This document shows positions 43,606 through 50,706 of a stretch of DNA of 64,000 nucleotides, piece after piece. The translations under genes were made by a program, and so were the position numbers. Each line of letters opens with the position of its first letter. Position 1 is the stretch's first letter. Origin of the DNA: Pseudomonadota bacterium (GTDB lineage Bacteria > Pseudomonadota > Gammaproteobacteria > Burkholderiales > Chitinibacteraceae); NCBI GenBank assembly GCA_018261735.1, contig JAGTRM010000014.1:62001-126000 (forward strand), given 5' to 3'. The notes under the pieces were generated by a model, which saw nothing but the letters and a program-made list of their open reading frames with translations, did not search any database and was not told the DNA's origin.

Positions 43606-44796
43606 TTGGGGGGTAAACCTTCACGCGCCAAGTTCTGGTTCCTGCTGCATAGCTGGCTGGCCATGCCGATCTGGGCGTTCGTGTTTTTTGTTTGTCTGAC
43701 CGGCACGCTGGCCACGGTGAGCCAGGAAATCAACTGGCTGGTCGATCCGGCCTTTCGCGCCAACAAGCCGTCTGCCACTGCGCAGTCGATCGGCTTTGAC
43801 GGCGCACTGGCGGCGCTGCATCGGGCTGAGCCTGCCGCCGATGTGCAGTGGATGATGCAGACCGAGGATTATTTCGCGATCCAGGCCCGGGCGACCTACC
43901 CGGATGCCTCGTCCGCCACGCTGTATGTCAACCCGTATAGCGGCGCGATCCAGGGGAGGGCGCCGGAAGTCACACTGCGCTCGTTCCTGCGCGCGCTGCA
44001 CGGCTGGCTGCTGGTGCCGTTCAAGGGCGGCACCAGCATCGGCTGGTATCTGGTCTCCGCCTTGTCGATTCCGCTGCTCGGCTCGCTGATCACCGGACTG
44101 ATTGTCTACAAGAAATTCTGGCGCGGTTTTTTCAAGTTCCGTATCCGTTTCTCGCAGGGGGCGCGCGTGGCCTGGGGTGATTTTCACCGCCTCGCCGGCG
44201 TGTGGTCGCTGTGGTTTGTCGGCGTGATCGCGATTACCGCGTTCTGGCTCTTGATCCAGGCCGTGATGTGGACGGCGCGCGTATCGATTTCGACCGCCGG
44301 CCCGCCGGTGATGGTCGCACGCGAAGAGGTGCCCATCGTGCAGCCGGGACAGGCGATTCCTCGTGTCTCGATGGCGCAATCGATGGAAGCCGCTCGTCAG
44401 GCACTGCCGGAAGGTTTTCATCCGACCTTCGTGGGAACGCAGGCCAATGCCTATAGCCATGTACGCGTATGGGGGCGCAGCGGAAGCTGGCCGCTGTTGT
44501 ATGAATCGGCCAGCGTGAACCCGTATACCGGCGCGGTGGAAGACAGCCGCAAGCTGTCGGACCGCTCGAAGCTGGAACTCGTGACCGAATCGATGCGGCC
44601 CCTGCACGCCGGCGACTTCGGCGGATTGGCGGTGAAGCTGATCTGGGCCTTTTTCGGTGCGCTGCTCTCACTGATGGTGTTCTCGGGAATGCTGATCTGG
44701 ACCAAGCGCACTGCGCAGGCGAGCGCTGCGCTGCTGAAAAAACGTGAACGGCTGGCAAGTGCCGCCGTGGTATTGCAACAGGAGGGCGGGCAATGA
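43606..44796 (+). CDS. fpvG: PepSY-domain inner-membrane reductase, FpvG-like
   Basis: A roughly 396-residue membrane protein with four main transmembrane segments (starting at IWAFVFFVCLTGTLATVS, GWYLVSALSIPLLG, SLWFVGVIAITAFWLL and LIWAFFGALLSLMVFSG) and PepSY-type periplasmic regions (VNPYSGAIQG, VNPYTGAVEDSR). In Pseudomonas FpvG reduces siderophore-bound ferric iron in the periplasm. The identification rests on family plus the gene order that follows. The start is probably the TTG at 43606, with AAGGAG 8 bases upstream; an in-frame ATG at 43546 lacks a binding site. Confidence 0.8.
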   Translation: MGGKPSRAKFWFLLHSWLAMPIWAFVFFVCLTGTLATVSQEINWLVDPAFRANKPSATAQSIGFDGALAALHRAEPAADVQWMMQTEDYFAIQARATYPDASSATLYVNPYSGAIQGRAPEVTLRSFLRALHGWLLVPFKGGTSIGWYLVSALSIPLLGSLITGLIVYKKFWRGFFKFRIRFSQGARVAWGDFHRLAGVWSLWFVGVIAITAFWLLIQAVMWTARVSISTAGPPVMVAREEVPIVQPGQAIPRVSMAQSMEAARQALPEGFHPTFVGTQANAYSHVRVWGRSGSWPLLYESASVNPYTGAVEDSRKLSDRSKLELVTESMRPLHAGDFGGLAVKLIWAFFGALLSLMVFSGMLIWTKRTAQASAALLKKRERLASAAVVLQQEGGQ

Positions 44797-45326
44797 ATGC
44801 ATGGATCGATGCCTCGCCGTGGCGGCGAGCCTGGTTGCGCTGGCGCTTCCATCTTTGCCTGCTGATCCTCTTGGTGCCGGTGTGCTTCTTCTCGGCTTCG
44901 ATGCATGAGCAGCGGCTCGACAGCGGCCAGCAGGGCATCGGCATGCGCGAGCTGCCAGTCAAGGCGATCGGCCCGTGGAGCGTGCGCCTTGCAGAGAAAA
45001 CGCTGATGGCGCCGACGGCCGATGGTGCGGCCGGCCATGTCAAACCGTTTGTTGCCGCGTTTTGTCAGGACTGCGTTCCACAGATCCGTGCGGCTTACCT
45101 GCGCATCGGCAAGCCACGCAACCTGCGTGCGGCGGGCGCGCTGTTCTACGGCAGCCTGTATCGCACCGAAGCGTATCTGGTGGTGCCGCCCACGCTTAAA
45201 CAGGCGGATCAGATATGGCTGACGGTGGAAGGCTGGGATGGCAGCGTGCATCAGACTTCCTGGCCGCTGGCCGAGGCCTCGCCGGTACTGCTCGATTGGT
45301 TCAAGCAACAAGGAAAGATCGAATGA
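44793..45326 (+). CDS. fpvH: FpvH-like membrane-anchored periplasmic protein
   Basis: A 177-residue protein with one N-terminal anchor (about 18-36, LCLLILLVPVCFFSAS) and a periplasmic domain carrying a CxxC motif (C91 and C94 in FCQDC). It overlaps the fpvG-like stop by 4 bp and the next start by 4 bp. By position and topology it corresponds to FpvH, part of the inner-membrane iron-release complex with FpvG, FpvJ and FpvK. Sequence recognition alone is weak; the call depends on the operon. Confidence 0.65.
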   Translation: MNAWIDASPWRRAWLRWRFHLCLLILLVPVCFFSASMHEQRLDSGQQGIGMRELPVKAIGPWSVRLAEKTLMAPTADGAAGHVKPFVAAFCQDCVPQIRAAYLRIGKPRNLRAAGALFYGSLYRTEAYLVVPPTLKQADQIWLTVEGWDGSVHQTSWPLAEASPVLLDWFKQQGKIE

Positions 45327-45634
45327 AGCAACACAATATTCTGCTGGCGCTGGGCCTGTTGTCCTGCGCGCCCTTTGCGCTGGCGCATAACCCGGTCTGC
45401 CGTTGCACGAATGCCGCCGGTGGCACGATCCGCTGCGTGGGCGGATTTTCTGATGGCAGCGGTGCGCCCGGGGTGAAACTCGACGTGATCGGCTACGACG
45501 AGAAAGTGCTGCTCAAGGGCAAGCTCGGCGCGGATTCCAGCCTGAGCTTCAAGAAGCCCAAGGGCGAGTTCTACATCCTGTTCGATGCCGGCCCCGGCCA
45601 TGTGGTCGAAATCGATCATGCGGCGGTGGAATGA
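45323..45634 (+). CDS. fpvJ: FpvJ-like small periplasmic protein
   Basis: A 103-residue protein with a clear signal peptide (cleavage after FALA, residue 21). The mature part has three cysteines (C26, C28, C38) and a beta-rich transthyretin-like stretch (PGVKLDVIGYDEKVLLKGK). It starts in the stop of the fpvH-like gene. By size, location and order it matches FpvJ, a periplasmic subunit assisting siderophore-iron reduction. The function here is inferred from synteny. Confidence 0.65.
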   Translation: MKQHNILLALGLLSCAPFALAHNPVCRCTNAAGGTIRCVGGFSDGSGAPGVKLDVIGYDEKVLLKGKLGADSSLSFKKPKGEFYILFDAGPGHVVEIDHAAVE

Positions 45635-46221
45635 TGGAGCAGGTAATCCGACCGGCCGGCGCCGGGCATGAAACGCTGTGGGTCGGGGTCTTGTGTGCCG
45701 CGATCCTGGCCACCTCCGGCACGGTGATCGCCTTGCGCACGCATACGGTGAGCGAAGCCGTGCAGCAAACCGGCGTGCTCGATGCGCGGCGCGATCTGAA
45801 CGCGGCCGAACAAGGCCTGTTCGCCGATCTGCGCGTGGCGCACGACGAAATCGCCGGCGAAAATTCGCCGGATGTCGCTGCGCTGGCGGAGGCTGGCCTT
45901 TTACCCTTCGCCCCGGACGCGACCAGCGTGCGCCGCGGCGGGCATGCTTGGCAGCGGTTGCAGCGCGGCCAGGACATCGCTTATCTGGGCACGAGCACCG
46001 ACGCGAAACTGGCCGGTTCGATGCTGCTGCGCCTGGCCGGGGAGAGCCATGCCGCACATGGGCATGCGCAAGAAGCCCGCGAGCCTGAAATCTGGCTGAG
46101 TCGTAGCGCGAGCCTGGCACCGCCTGCATCGCTGGAACCTGCCGCGCTGACCACTGCCGGCTGGCGCAAGGTCGCTGCCCGGTTCGATGCCGGCGTCACG
46201 CGCCAGAAAACGCATCCTTGA
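45631..46221 (+). CDS. fpvK: FpvK-like single-pass membrane protein (DUF6162 type)
   Basis: A 196-residue protein with one N-terminal transmembrane helix (about 16-37, LWVGVLCAAILATSGTVIAL) and a periplasmic domain. It resembles DUF6162 proteins, which sit beside PepSY and metal-ABC genes. It overlaps the fpvJ-like stop (ATGATG). It corresponds to FpvK, a subunit supporting FpvG reductase. A dispersed repeat lies between it and the next operon gene. Confidence 0.68.
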   Translation: MMEQVIRPAGAGHETLWVGVLCAAILATSGTVIALRTHTVSEAVQQTGVLDARRDLNAAEQGLFADLRVAHDEIAGENSPDVAALAEAGLLPFAPDATSVRRGGHAWQRLQRGQDIAYLGTSTDAKLAGSMLLRLAGESHAAHGHAQEAREPEIWLSRSASLAPPASLEPAALTTAGWRKVAARFDAGVTRQKTHP

Positions 46222-46277
46222 CTCACAGGTGCAAGTCCCGTGGCATTTGAAGTCATTGTCCAGAAAAGGCGATTTCC

Positions 46278-46386
46278 ATTGACCGTCATTCCGGCGTACC
46301 CCAGGGGTATTTCCTTCGGGCACAGGCCGGAATCCAGTTACAACGCTGATTGACAGACTGGACCCCGGCCTGCGCCGGGGTGACGA
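46278..46386. repeat. Dispersed CGTCATTCCGG repeat inside the iron operon
   Basis: It opens with CGTCATTCCGGCGTACCCC and closes with GGCCTGCGCCGGGGTGACG, the same terminal inverted segments as at 19654 and 20012. The middle GGGGTATTTCCTTCGGGC is shared inversely with 11961-12000. It fills most of the only sizeable gap (203 bp) in the eight-gene operon. Confidence 0.8.
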
Positions 46387-46424
46387 ATTAAAAACTTTAT
46401 CGGGCCTATAGCGAGAATTTGAGC

Positions 46425-47366
46425 ATGAAATTTTGTGATCGTTTTTCCCGGCAGCTTGCACACAGACTGGTCCTGCTAGGTGCCGCCCTGTTGCTGGCCG
46501 CCCCGCTGGCGCAGGCCCAGCGTCTGCGTGTCGGCATCACGCTGCATCCGTACTACAGCTACGTGAGCCATATCGTCGGCAATCTGGCCGACGTGGTGCC
46601 AGTGATTCCGGCCGGTTTCAACCCGCATGCCTACGAGCCACGCGCCGAAGATATCAAGCGCATCGGCACGCTCGATGTGCTGGTGATGAATGGCGTGGGG
46701 CACGACGATTTCGCCGATCGCATGGTCGCCGCCAGCGAAAAACCCAAGTTGCCCATCATCGAAGCCAATGCCAATGTTTCGCTGCTCGCAGCGACCGGCA
46801 CGGCGGCGCGCGGTGGCGGCAAGGGGCCGTCGGGCAAGGTGGTGAATCCGCATACTTTCCTATCGATCACCACGGCGATCGCGCAGGTCAACACGATTGC
46901 GCGCGAACTGGGCAAGCTCGATCCGGCCAATGCCGCAGCGTATGGCGCCAACGCGCGCAGTTATGTGCAGCGCCTGCGCAAGCTGCGCGCCGATGCGCTG
47001 GCCAAGCTCGTGACCGCGCCCGGTGCCGATTTCCGCGTGGCGACGATACACGGCGCGTACGACTATTTGCTGCGCGAATTCGGCCTGGAAGTCACCGCAG
47101 TGATCGAGCCCGCGCATGGCATCGAACCCAGCCCGAGCCAGTTGAAGGCCACCATCGACCAGTTGAAGAAGCTCGATGTGAAGGTGCTGTTCTCGGAGAT
47201 GAACTTCCCCTCGACCTATGTCGAAACGATCCGCCGCGAAACCGGCGTGCGCATCTACGCGCTCTCGCACATCTCCTATGGCGAATACACGCCGCAGAAA
47301 TTCGAGGAAGAAATGACGCGCAACCTCGATACCGTGGTGCGCGCGATCCGGGAGGCCGGCGCATGA
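46425..47366 (+). CDS. fpvC: Metal-binding periplasmic protein, FpvC-like (ZnuA family)
   Basis: A 313-residue cluster A-I solute-binding protein with a signal peptide (LLLAAPLAQAQ), a long central helix and metal-type ligand segments (NPHAYEPR, VVNPHTFLS, ATIHGAYDYLL, FSEMNFPS). In the Pseudomonas operon FpvC binds released iron and feeds the FpvDE transporter. The ATG at 46425 is preferred to a TTG two codons upstream. Taken alone it would be called a zinc or manganese binding protein, so the iron assignment rests on the operon. Confidence 0.8.
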   Translation: MKFCDRFSRQLAHRLVLLGAALLLAAPLAQAQRLRVGITLHPYYSYVSHIVGNLADVVPVIPAGFNPHAYEPRAEDIKRIGTLDVLVMNGVGHDDFADRMVAASEKPKLPIIEANANVSLLAATGTAARGGGKGPSGKVVNPHTFLSITTAIAQVNTIARELGKLDPANAAAYGANARSYVQRLRKLRADALAKLVTAPGADFRVATIHGAYDYLLREFGLEVTAVIEPAHGIEPSPSQLKATIDQLKKLDVKVLFSEMNFPSTYVETIRRETGVRIYALSHISYGEYTPQKFEEEMTRNLDTVVRAIREAGA

Positions 47367-48145
47367 CTTCATTTTCCGCAACCGGTCCTGCACTGGCTTT
47401 CGACGCGGTAAGCCTGACGCTGGGCCGCACCGATATCCTGCAAAACGTGTCGTTCGCGGTGGCGCCGGGCAGCGTGCATGCGCTGGTCGGCCCCAACGGC
47501 GGCGGCAAGACCTCGCTGGTGCGCACGCTGCTGGGGCAGACGCCGCATAACGGCACGCTGAGCCTGCGCTGGCCGGGTAGCGAAGCCGGCGTGATCGCCT
47601 ACGTGCCGCAGGCGCTGGATTTCGACCGCGGCCTGCCGATGACGGTCGACGACGTGATGGCGGCGATGACGCAGCGCCGGCCGGCTTTTCTTGGCCTCTC
47701 GCCGCGCCGCGCGCGCGAAATCGGCGAAGCACTGGCGCGCGTCGGGCTGAAGGACAAACGCCGCCGCCGCATGGGCGCGCTCTCGGGCGGCGAGCGCCAG
47801 CGCGTGCTGTTGGCGCAGGCGCTGATTCCACGGCCCGATCTCGTGGTGCTCGACGAGCCGATGTCGGCGCTCGATGAACCGGGCGCGCGCATTTTTGCCG
47901 ATCTGCTCGCCAGCTGGCGCGCCAGCGGCACCACGGTGCTGTGGATCGAACACGATCTGGCGGCGGTCACGCGCTGGGCCGACCGGGTGACCGGGCTCAA
48001 CCGCCATATCCTGTTCGACGGCAGGCCGGCGGACATGCTGACACCGGAGCGCTTGTTGGGGCTGTTTTCCAGCCAGGCCGCGCCTGCCGCTGCGGTCAAG
48101 GCCGCACGTGACCTGTATCCCGATCTCTTGGAGGAAGTGCAATGA
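47363..48145 (+). CDS. fpvD: Metal ABC transporter ATP-binding protein, FpvD-like
   Basis: A 260-residue ABC ATPase with Walker A GPNGGGKTS, signature ALSGGERQRV, Walker B LVVLDEPMSALD and switch histidine in WIEHDLAAV. It overlaps the substrate-binding protein and permease genes by 4 bp each. It energises uptake of iron freed from the siderophore, as FpvD does. Confidence 0.85.
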   Translation: MTSFSATGPALAFDAVSLTLGRTDILQNVSFAVAPGSVHALVGPNGGGKTSLVRTLLGQTPHNGTLSLRWPGSEAGVIAYVPQALDFDRGLPMTVDDVMAAMTQRRPAFLGLSPRRAREIGEALARVGLKDKRRRRMGALSGGERQRVLLAQALIPRPDLVVLDEPMSALDEPGARIFADLLASWRASGTTVLWIEHDLAAVTRWADRVTGLNRHILFDGRPADMLTPERLLGLFSSQAAPAAAVKAARDLYPDLLEEVQ

Positions 48146-49047
48146 ATGCGCTGTTCGATATCCTGCGCGAACTGGCGCAGGCGGGAGCCACGAGCGGCTG
48201 GCTGCCCGCGTCGCTGGCCTACGGTTTCGTGGTGAATGCCGTGATCGCCGGGCTGATGATCGGCCCGGTGCTGGGCGGGCTCGGCACGCTGGTGGTGGTG
48301 AAGCGCTTCGCGTTCTTTTCCGAAGCGGTCGGCCATGCGGCGCTGACCGGCGTGGCGATCGGCATCCTGCTCGGCGAGCCGTATACCGGCCCCTACGGCA
48401 GCCTCTTCGGCTATTGCCTGCTGTTCGGCATCGGGCTCAATTACCTGCGCAACCGCACCGGCCTTGCGCCCGATACGCTGATCGGCGTGTTCCTCTCTGT
48501 CTCGCTGGCGCTGGGCGCGAGCCTGCTGCTGATCCTGGCCGGCCGCATCAATGTCCACATCCTGGAAAACGTGCTGTTCGGCTCGGTGCTGACCGTGAAC
48601 AACCAGGACTTGCAGGTGTTGCTGATCGTGGCGCTGCTGGTTGCCGCGCTGGCGCTGCCGTTCTACAACCGGCTGATGCTGGCGAGCTTCAATCCGCAAC
48701 TCGCGGCGGTGCGCGGCGTGGCGGTCAAGGCACTCGATTACCTGTTCGTCGGCCTTGTCACGGTCGTCACCGTCGCGGCAGTCAAGGTGATCGGCGCGAT
48801 CCTGGTCGGCGCGCTGCTGGTGATTCCGGCGGCGACCGCGCGCCTGCTGAGCCATTCGCTCAAGGGGTTTTTCCGCTTTTCGGTCGGCGTGGCCACGCTG
48901 GCGACCTTGTCCGGCATCCTGCTGCCGATCCAGTTCGATCTGCCCGTGCCGTCCGGCGCGGCGATCATCCTGTCGGCCGGCATCTGTTTTGTACTGGCAG
49001 CCTTGGCGCGCAGCCTGCTGCCGGGTTTGAGAGGGGAATCCGCATGA
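48142..49047 (+). CDS. fpvE: Metal ABC transporter permease, FpvE-like
   Basis: A 301-residue ABC-3 (ZnuB/MntB) type permease with about eight or nine hydrophobic helices. Recognisable stretches are LGTLVVVKRFAFFSEAVGHA and ALLVIPAATARLLSHS. It is translationally coupled to both neighbours and is the FpvE position of the operon. Confidence 0.85.
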   Translation: MNALFDILRELAQAGATSGWLPASLAYGFVVNAVIAGLMIGPVLGGLGTLVVVKRFAFFSEAVGHAALTGVAIGILLGEPYTGPYGSLFGYCLLFGIGLNYLRNRTGLAPDTLIGVFLSVSLALGASLLLILAGRINVHILENVLFGSVLTVNNQDLQVLLIVALLVAALALPFYNRLMLASFNPQLAAVRGVAVKALDYLFVGLVTVVTVAAVKVIGAILVGALLVIPAATARLLSHSLKGFFRFSVGVATLATLSGILLPIQFDLPVPSGAAIILSAGICFVLAALARSLLPGLRGESA

Positions 49048-49892
49048 GCTTTCTGAAAAAACTGGCCGGCGTTGCCGTACTGCTGACGGTTGCGTTCTGG
49101 AGTACGCCGATTCTCGCCACCACCGTGCTGGCGGGGCATCCCGTGGTGTATGCGCTCGCCAGTGATCTGGTTGCAGGCAGCCCGCTCAAAGTGCTGCGCG
49201 CCGCGCCGGAAAACATCCCGCCCACGCGCCTGACCGCCTACCTGACGAGCCGAGGCGAAGCGGCCTTTGCCGCCGCCGCGCGCGAAGCGGATGCGGTGAT
49301 CACGCTGCGCTCGCTCTGGCCGGAAGACCCGCTCTATCCACTGGCGCGGCGCAGCCATATCCGCATCGTCGAAATCGACGCCGCACAGCCGATCGATGGC
49401 GCGCTGCCGGGGATCGCGCTGCAGGCCGGCAAGGCGCTGCCGAGCCAGCCCTGGCTCGATCCGGTGAATCTCGGACGCATGGCGGACATCCTCGCCAACG
49501 AGTTGGGCCGGTTGGAACCGGCCGCGCAGCCGGCTATCGCCACGCGGCTGGCAAGCATCAAGCGCCGCCTGATCAATCTGAGTGCGCGCAACGAAGCCGT
49601 GCTGTCCACCGTCGATAACGCGGCCGTGGCGAGACTCTCCGAGCGACTCGATTACCTGATTGGCGGGCTGAATCTGGATCAGGTGGCGCTACCCGCCGCG
49701 CAGGATCGAACGGCTTGGCTCGCGACGCACCCCGTGGCCGCGCTGGTGACCGACAGCGAACCCGACGCCGACTGGCTGCAAGCGGCCAAGGCCGCAGGCA
49801 TTCCGCTGCTGGTGCTTGATCCCGTGGCGGCAGATCCCCTGGGGGCGCTGGAAACCATGAGCGCGCGGCTGATTGGAAGCCTGCACCGTTAG
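49044..49892 (+). CDS. fpvF: Second periplasmic binding protein, FpvF-like
   Basis: A 282-residue ZnuA-fold protein with a signal peptide (VAVLLTVAFWSTPILA) followed by TVLAGHPVVYALASDL. It is poorer in histidines than the first binding protein. In P. aeruginosa FpvF, the eighth gene, binds the siderophore itself while FpvC handles metal, so the paired genes here fit that division of labour. The ATG overlaps the permease stop. It is the last gene before a large hairpin. Confidence 0.75.
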   Translation: MSFLKKLAGVAVLLTVAFWSTPILATTVLAGHPVVYALASDLVAGSPLKVLRAAPENIPPTRLTAYLTSRGEAAFAAAAREADAVITLRSLWPEDPLYPLARRSHIRIVEIDAAQPIDGALPGIALQAGKALPSQPWLDPVNLGRMADILANELGRLEPAAQPAIATRLASIKRRLINLSARNEAVLSTVDNAAVARLSERLDYLIGGLNLDQVALPAAQDRTAWLATHPVAALVTDSEPDADWLQAAKAAGIPLLVLDPVAADPLGALETMSARLIGSLHR

Positions 49893-49903
49893 CGCGCAGG
49901 TTC

Positions 49904-49941
49904 GGGATTTCGCACTGGTCGAGAGGCTGGTGCGAAATCCC
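49904..49941. terminator. Hairpin between the convergent fpvF-like and piuC genes
   Basis: GGGATTTCGCAC and GTGCGAAATCCC pair perfectly (12 bp) around a 14-base loop, between two convergent genes. No T run follows on either side, so factor-independent termination is uncertain. Confidence 0.5.
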
Positions 49942-49964
49942 ATCGGCGTGATCTGTAATGTGGG

Positions 49965-50648
49965 TTAAACCTCGGCCCACATCCGCAGCAGGTTGTGATA
50001 GCACGAAGTCAGGCTGACGACGCCGGGCGAATCGATTTGCTCCTGGCGCAGTTGCATCAGGCTCATGTCCATTTCGTACAGCAGGCGGCGGCGTTCGGTC
50101 TCGCGCACCATGCTCTGCAGCCAGCTGAAACAGCAGATGCGCGCGCCGCACGTGACCGGCTCTACGCGGTGCACGCTGGAAGACGGGTAGAGCACCATGT
50201 CGCCGGCCGGCAGCTTGACGCGCGGCGAGCCGAAGGTGTCTTCGATAACCAGCTCGCCGCCGTCGTATTCATCCGGGTCGCTCAGGAACAGCGTGAACGA
50301 GAGATCGGTGCGCACATGCGTCTGGCTGGCGGCATGTGTGCGCACCGCGTTGTCGACATGGTTGCCGAAGGAATTCGTCTCGCCGGTATAGCAGTTGAAC
50401 AAGGGCGGGTAGATTTTCTTGGGCAGGGCCGCGGCGAAGAACAGCGCGCTCGTGCCCAGGTGGTCGAGCACGGTCGTCCTGAGGATGCGCGCGGCTTCGC
50501 CGCTCTCGGGCAATTGCAGGTTGTTCTTGAGCTGAGTGGCCTGTTTGCCTGCGGTGACGCGACCGTCCACCCAGTCGGCGGCTTCGAGCAGTTGGCGGCA
50601 TTGCGCCACGGTGTCGCGGGAGAGGACTTGGGGGAGGTGCAGCAGCAT
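49965..50648 (-). CDS. piuC: PKHD-type Fe(II)/2-oxoglutarate dioxygenase PiuC
   Basis: A 227-residue dioxygenase with iron ligands H97 and D99 (NHVDNAV) and H160 (SSVHRVEPV), and R170 as the likely 2-oxoglutarate arginine. It matches the PiuC/YbiX family regularly found beside Fiu/PiuA catechol-siderophore receptors. Its substrate is not established. It lies 58 bp downstream of such a receptor gene. Confidence 0.92.
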   Translation of the reverse strand: MLLHLPQVLSRDTVAQCRQLLEAADWVDGRVTAGKQATQLKNNLQLPESGEAARILRTTVLDHLGTSALFFAAALPKKIYPPLFNCYTGETNSFGNHVDNAVRTHAASQTHVRTDLSFTLFLSDPDEYDGGELVIEDTFGSPRVKLPAGDMVLYPSSSVHRVEPVTCGARICCFSWLQSMVRETERRRLLYEMDMSLMQLRQEQIDSPGVVSLTSCYHNLLRMWAEV

Positions 50649-50677
50649 AAACTAAACTTTCCTTTCGATGGCAAAAC

Positions 50678-50698
50678 GTCCCCGGGCAAGCCGGGGAC
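50678..50698 (-). terminator. Possible attenuating hairpin between receptor and piuC
   Basis: GTCCCCGG and CCGGGGAC pair around GCAAG. On the minus strand the stem is followed by GTTTT. It may partly end transcription after the receptor gene. Confidence 0.45.
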
Positions 50699-50706
50699 CG
50701 AAGAGG

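Noticed and set aside
46425-49892. Calling the ABC genes a ZnuABC zinc importer
   Set aside because: The families fit, but the upstream PepSY/CxxC/DUF6162-type genes, the duplicated binding protein and the Fur-type operator match the fpv operon instead. Zinc is kept only as the alternative.
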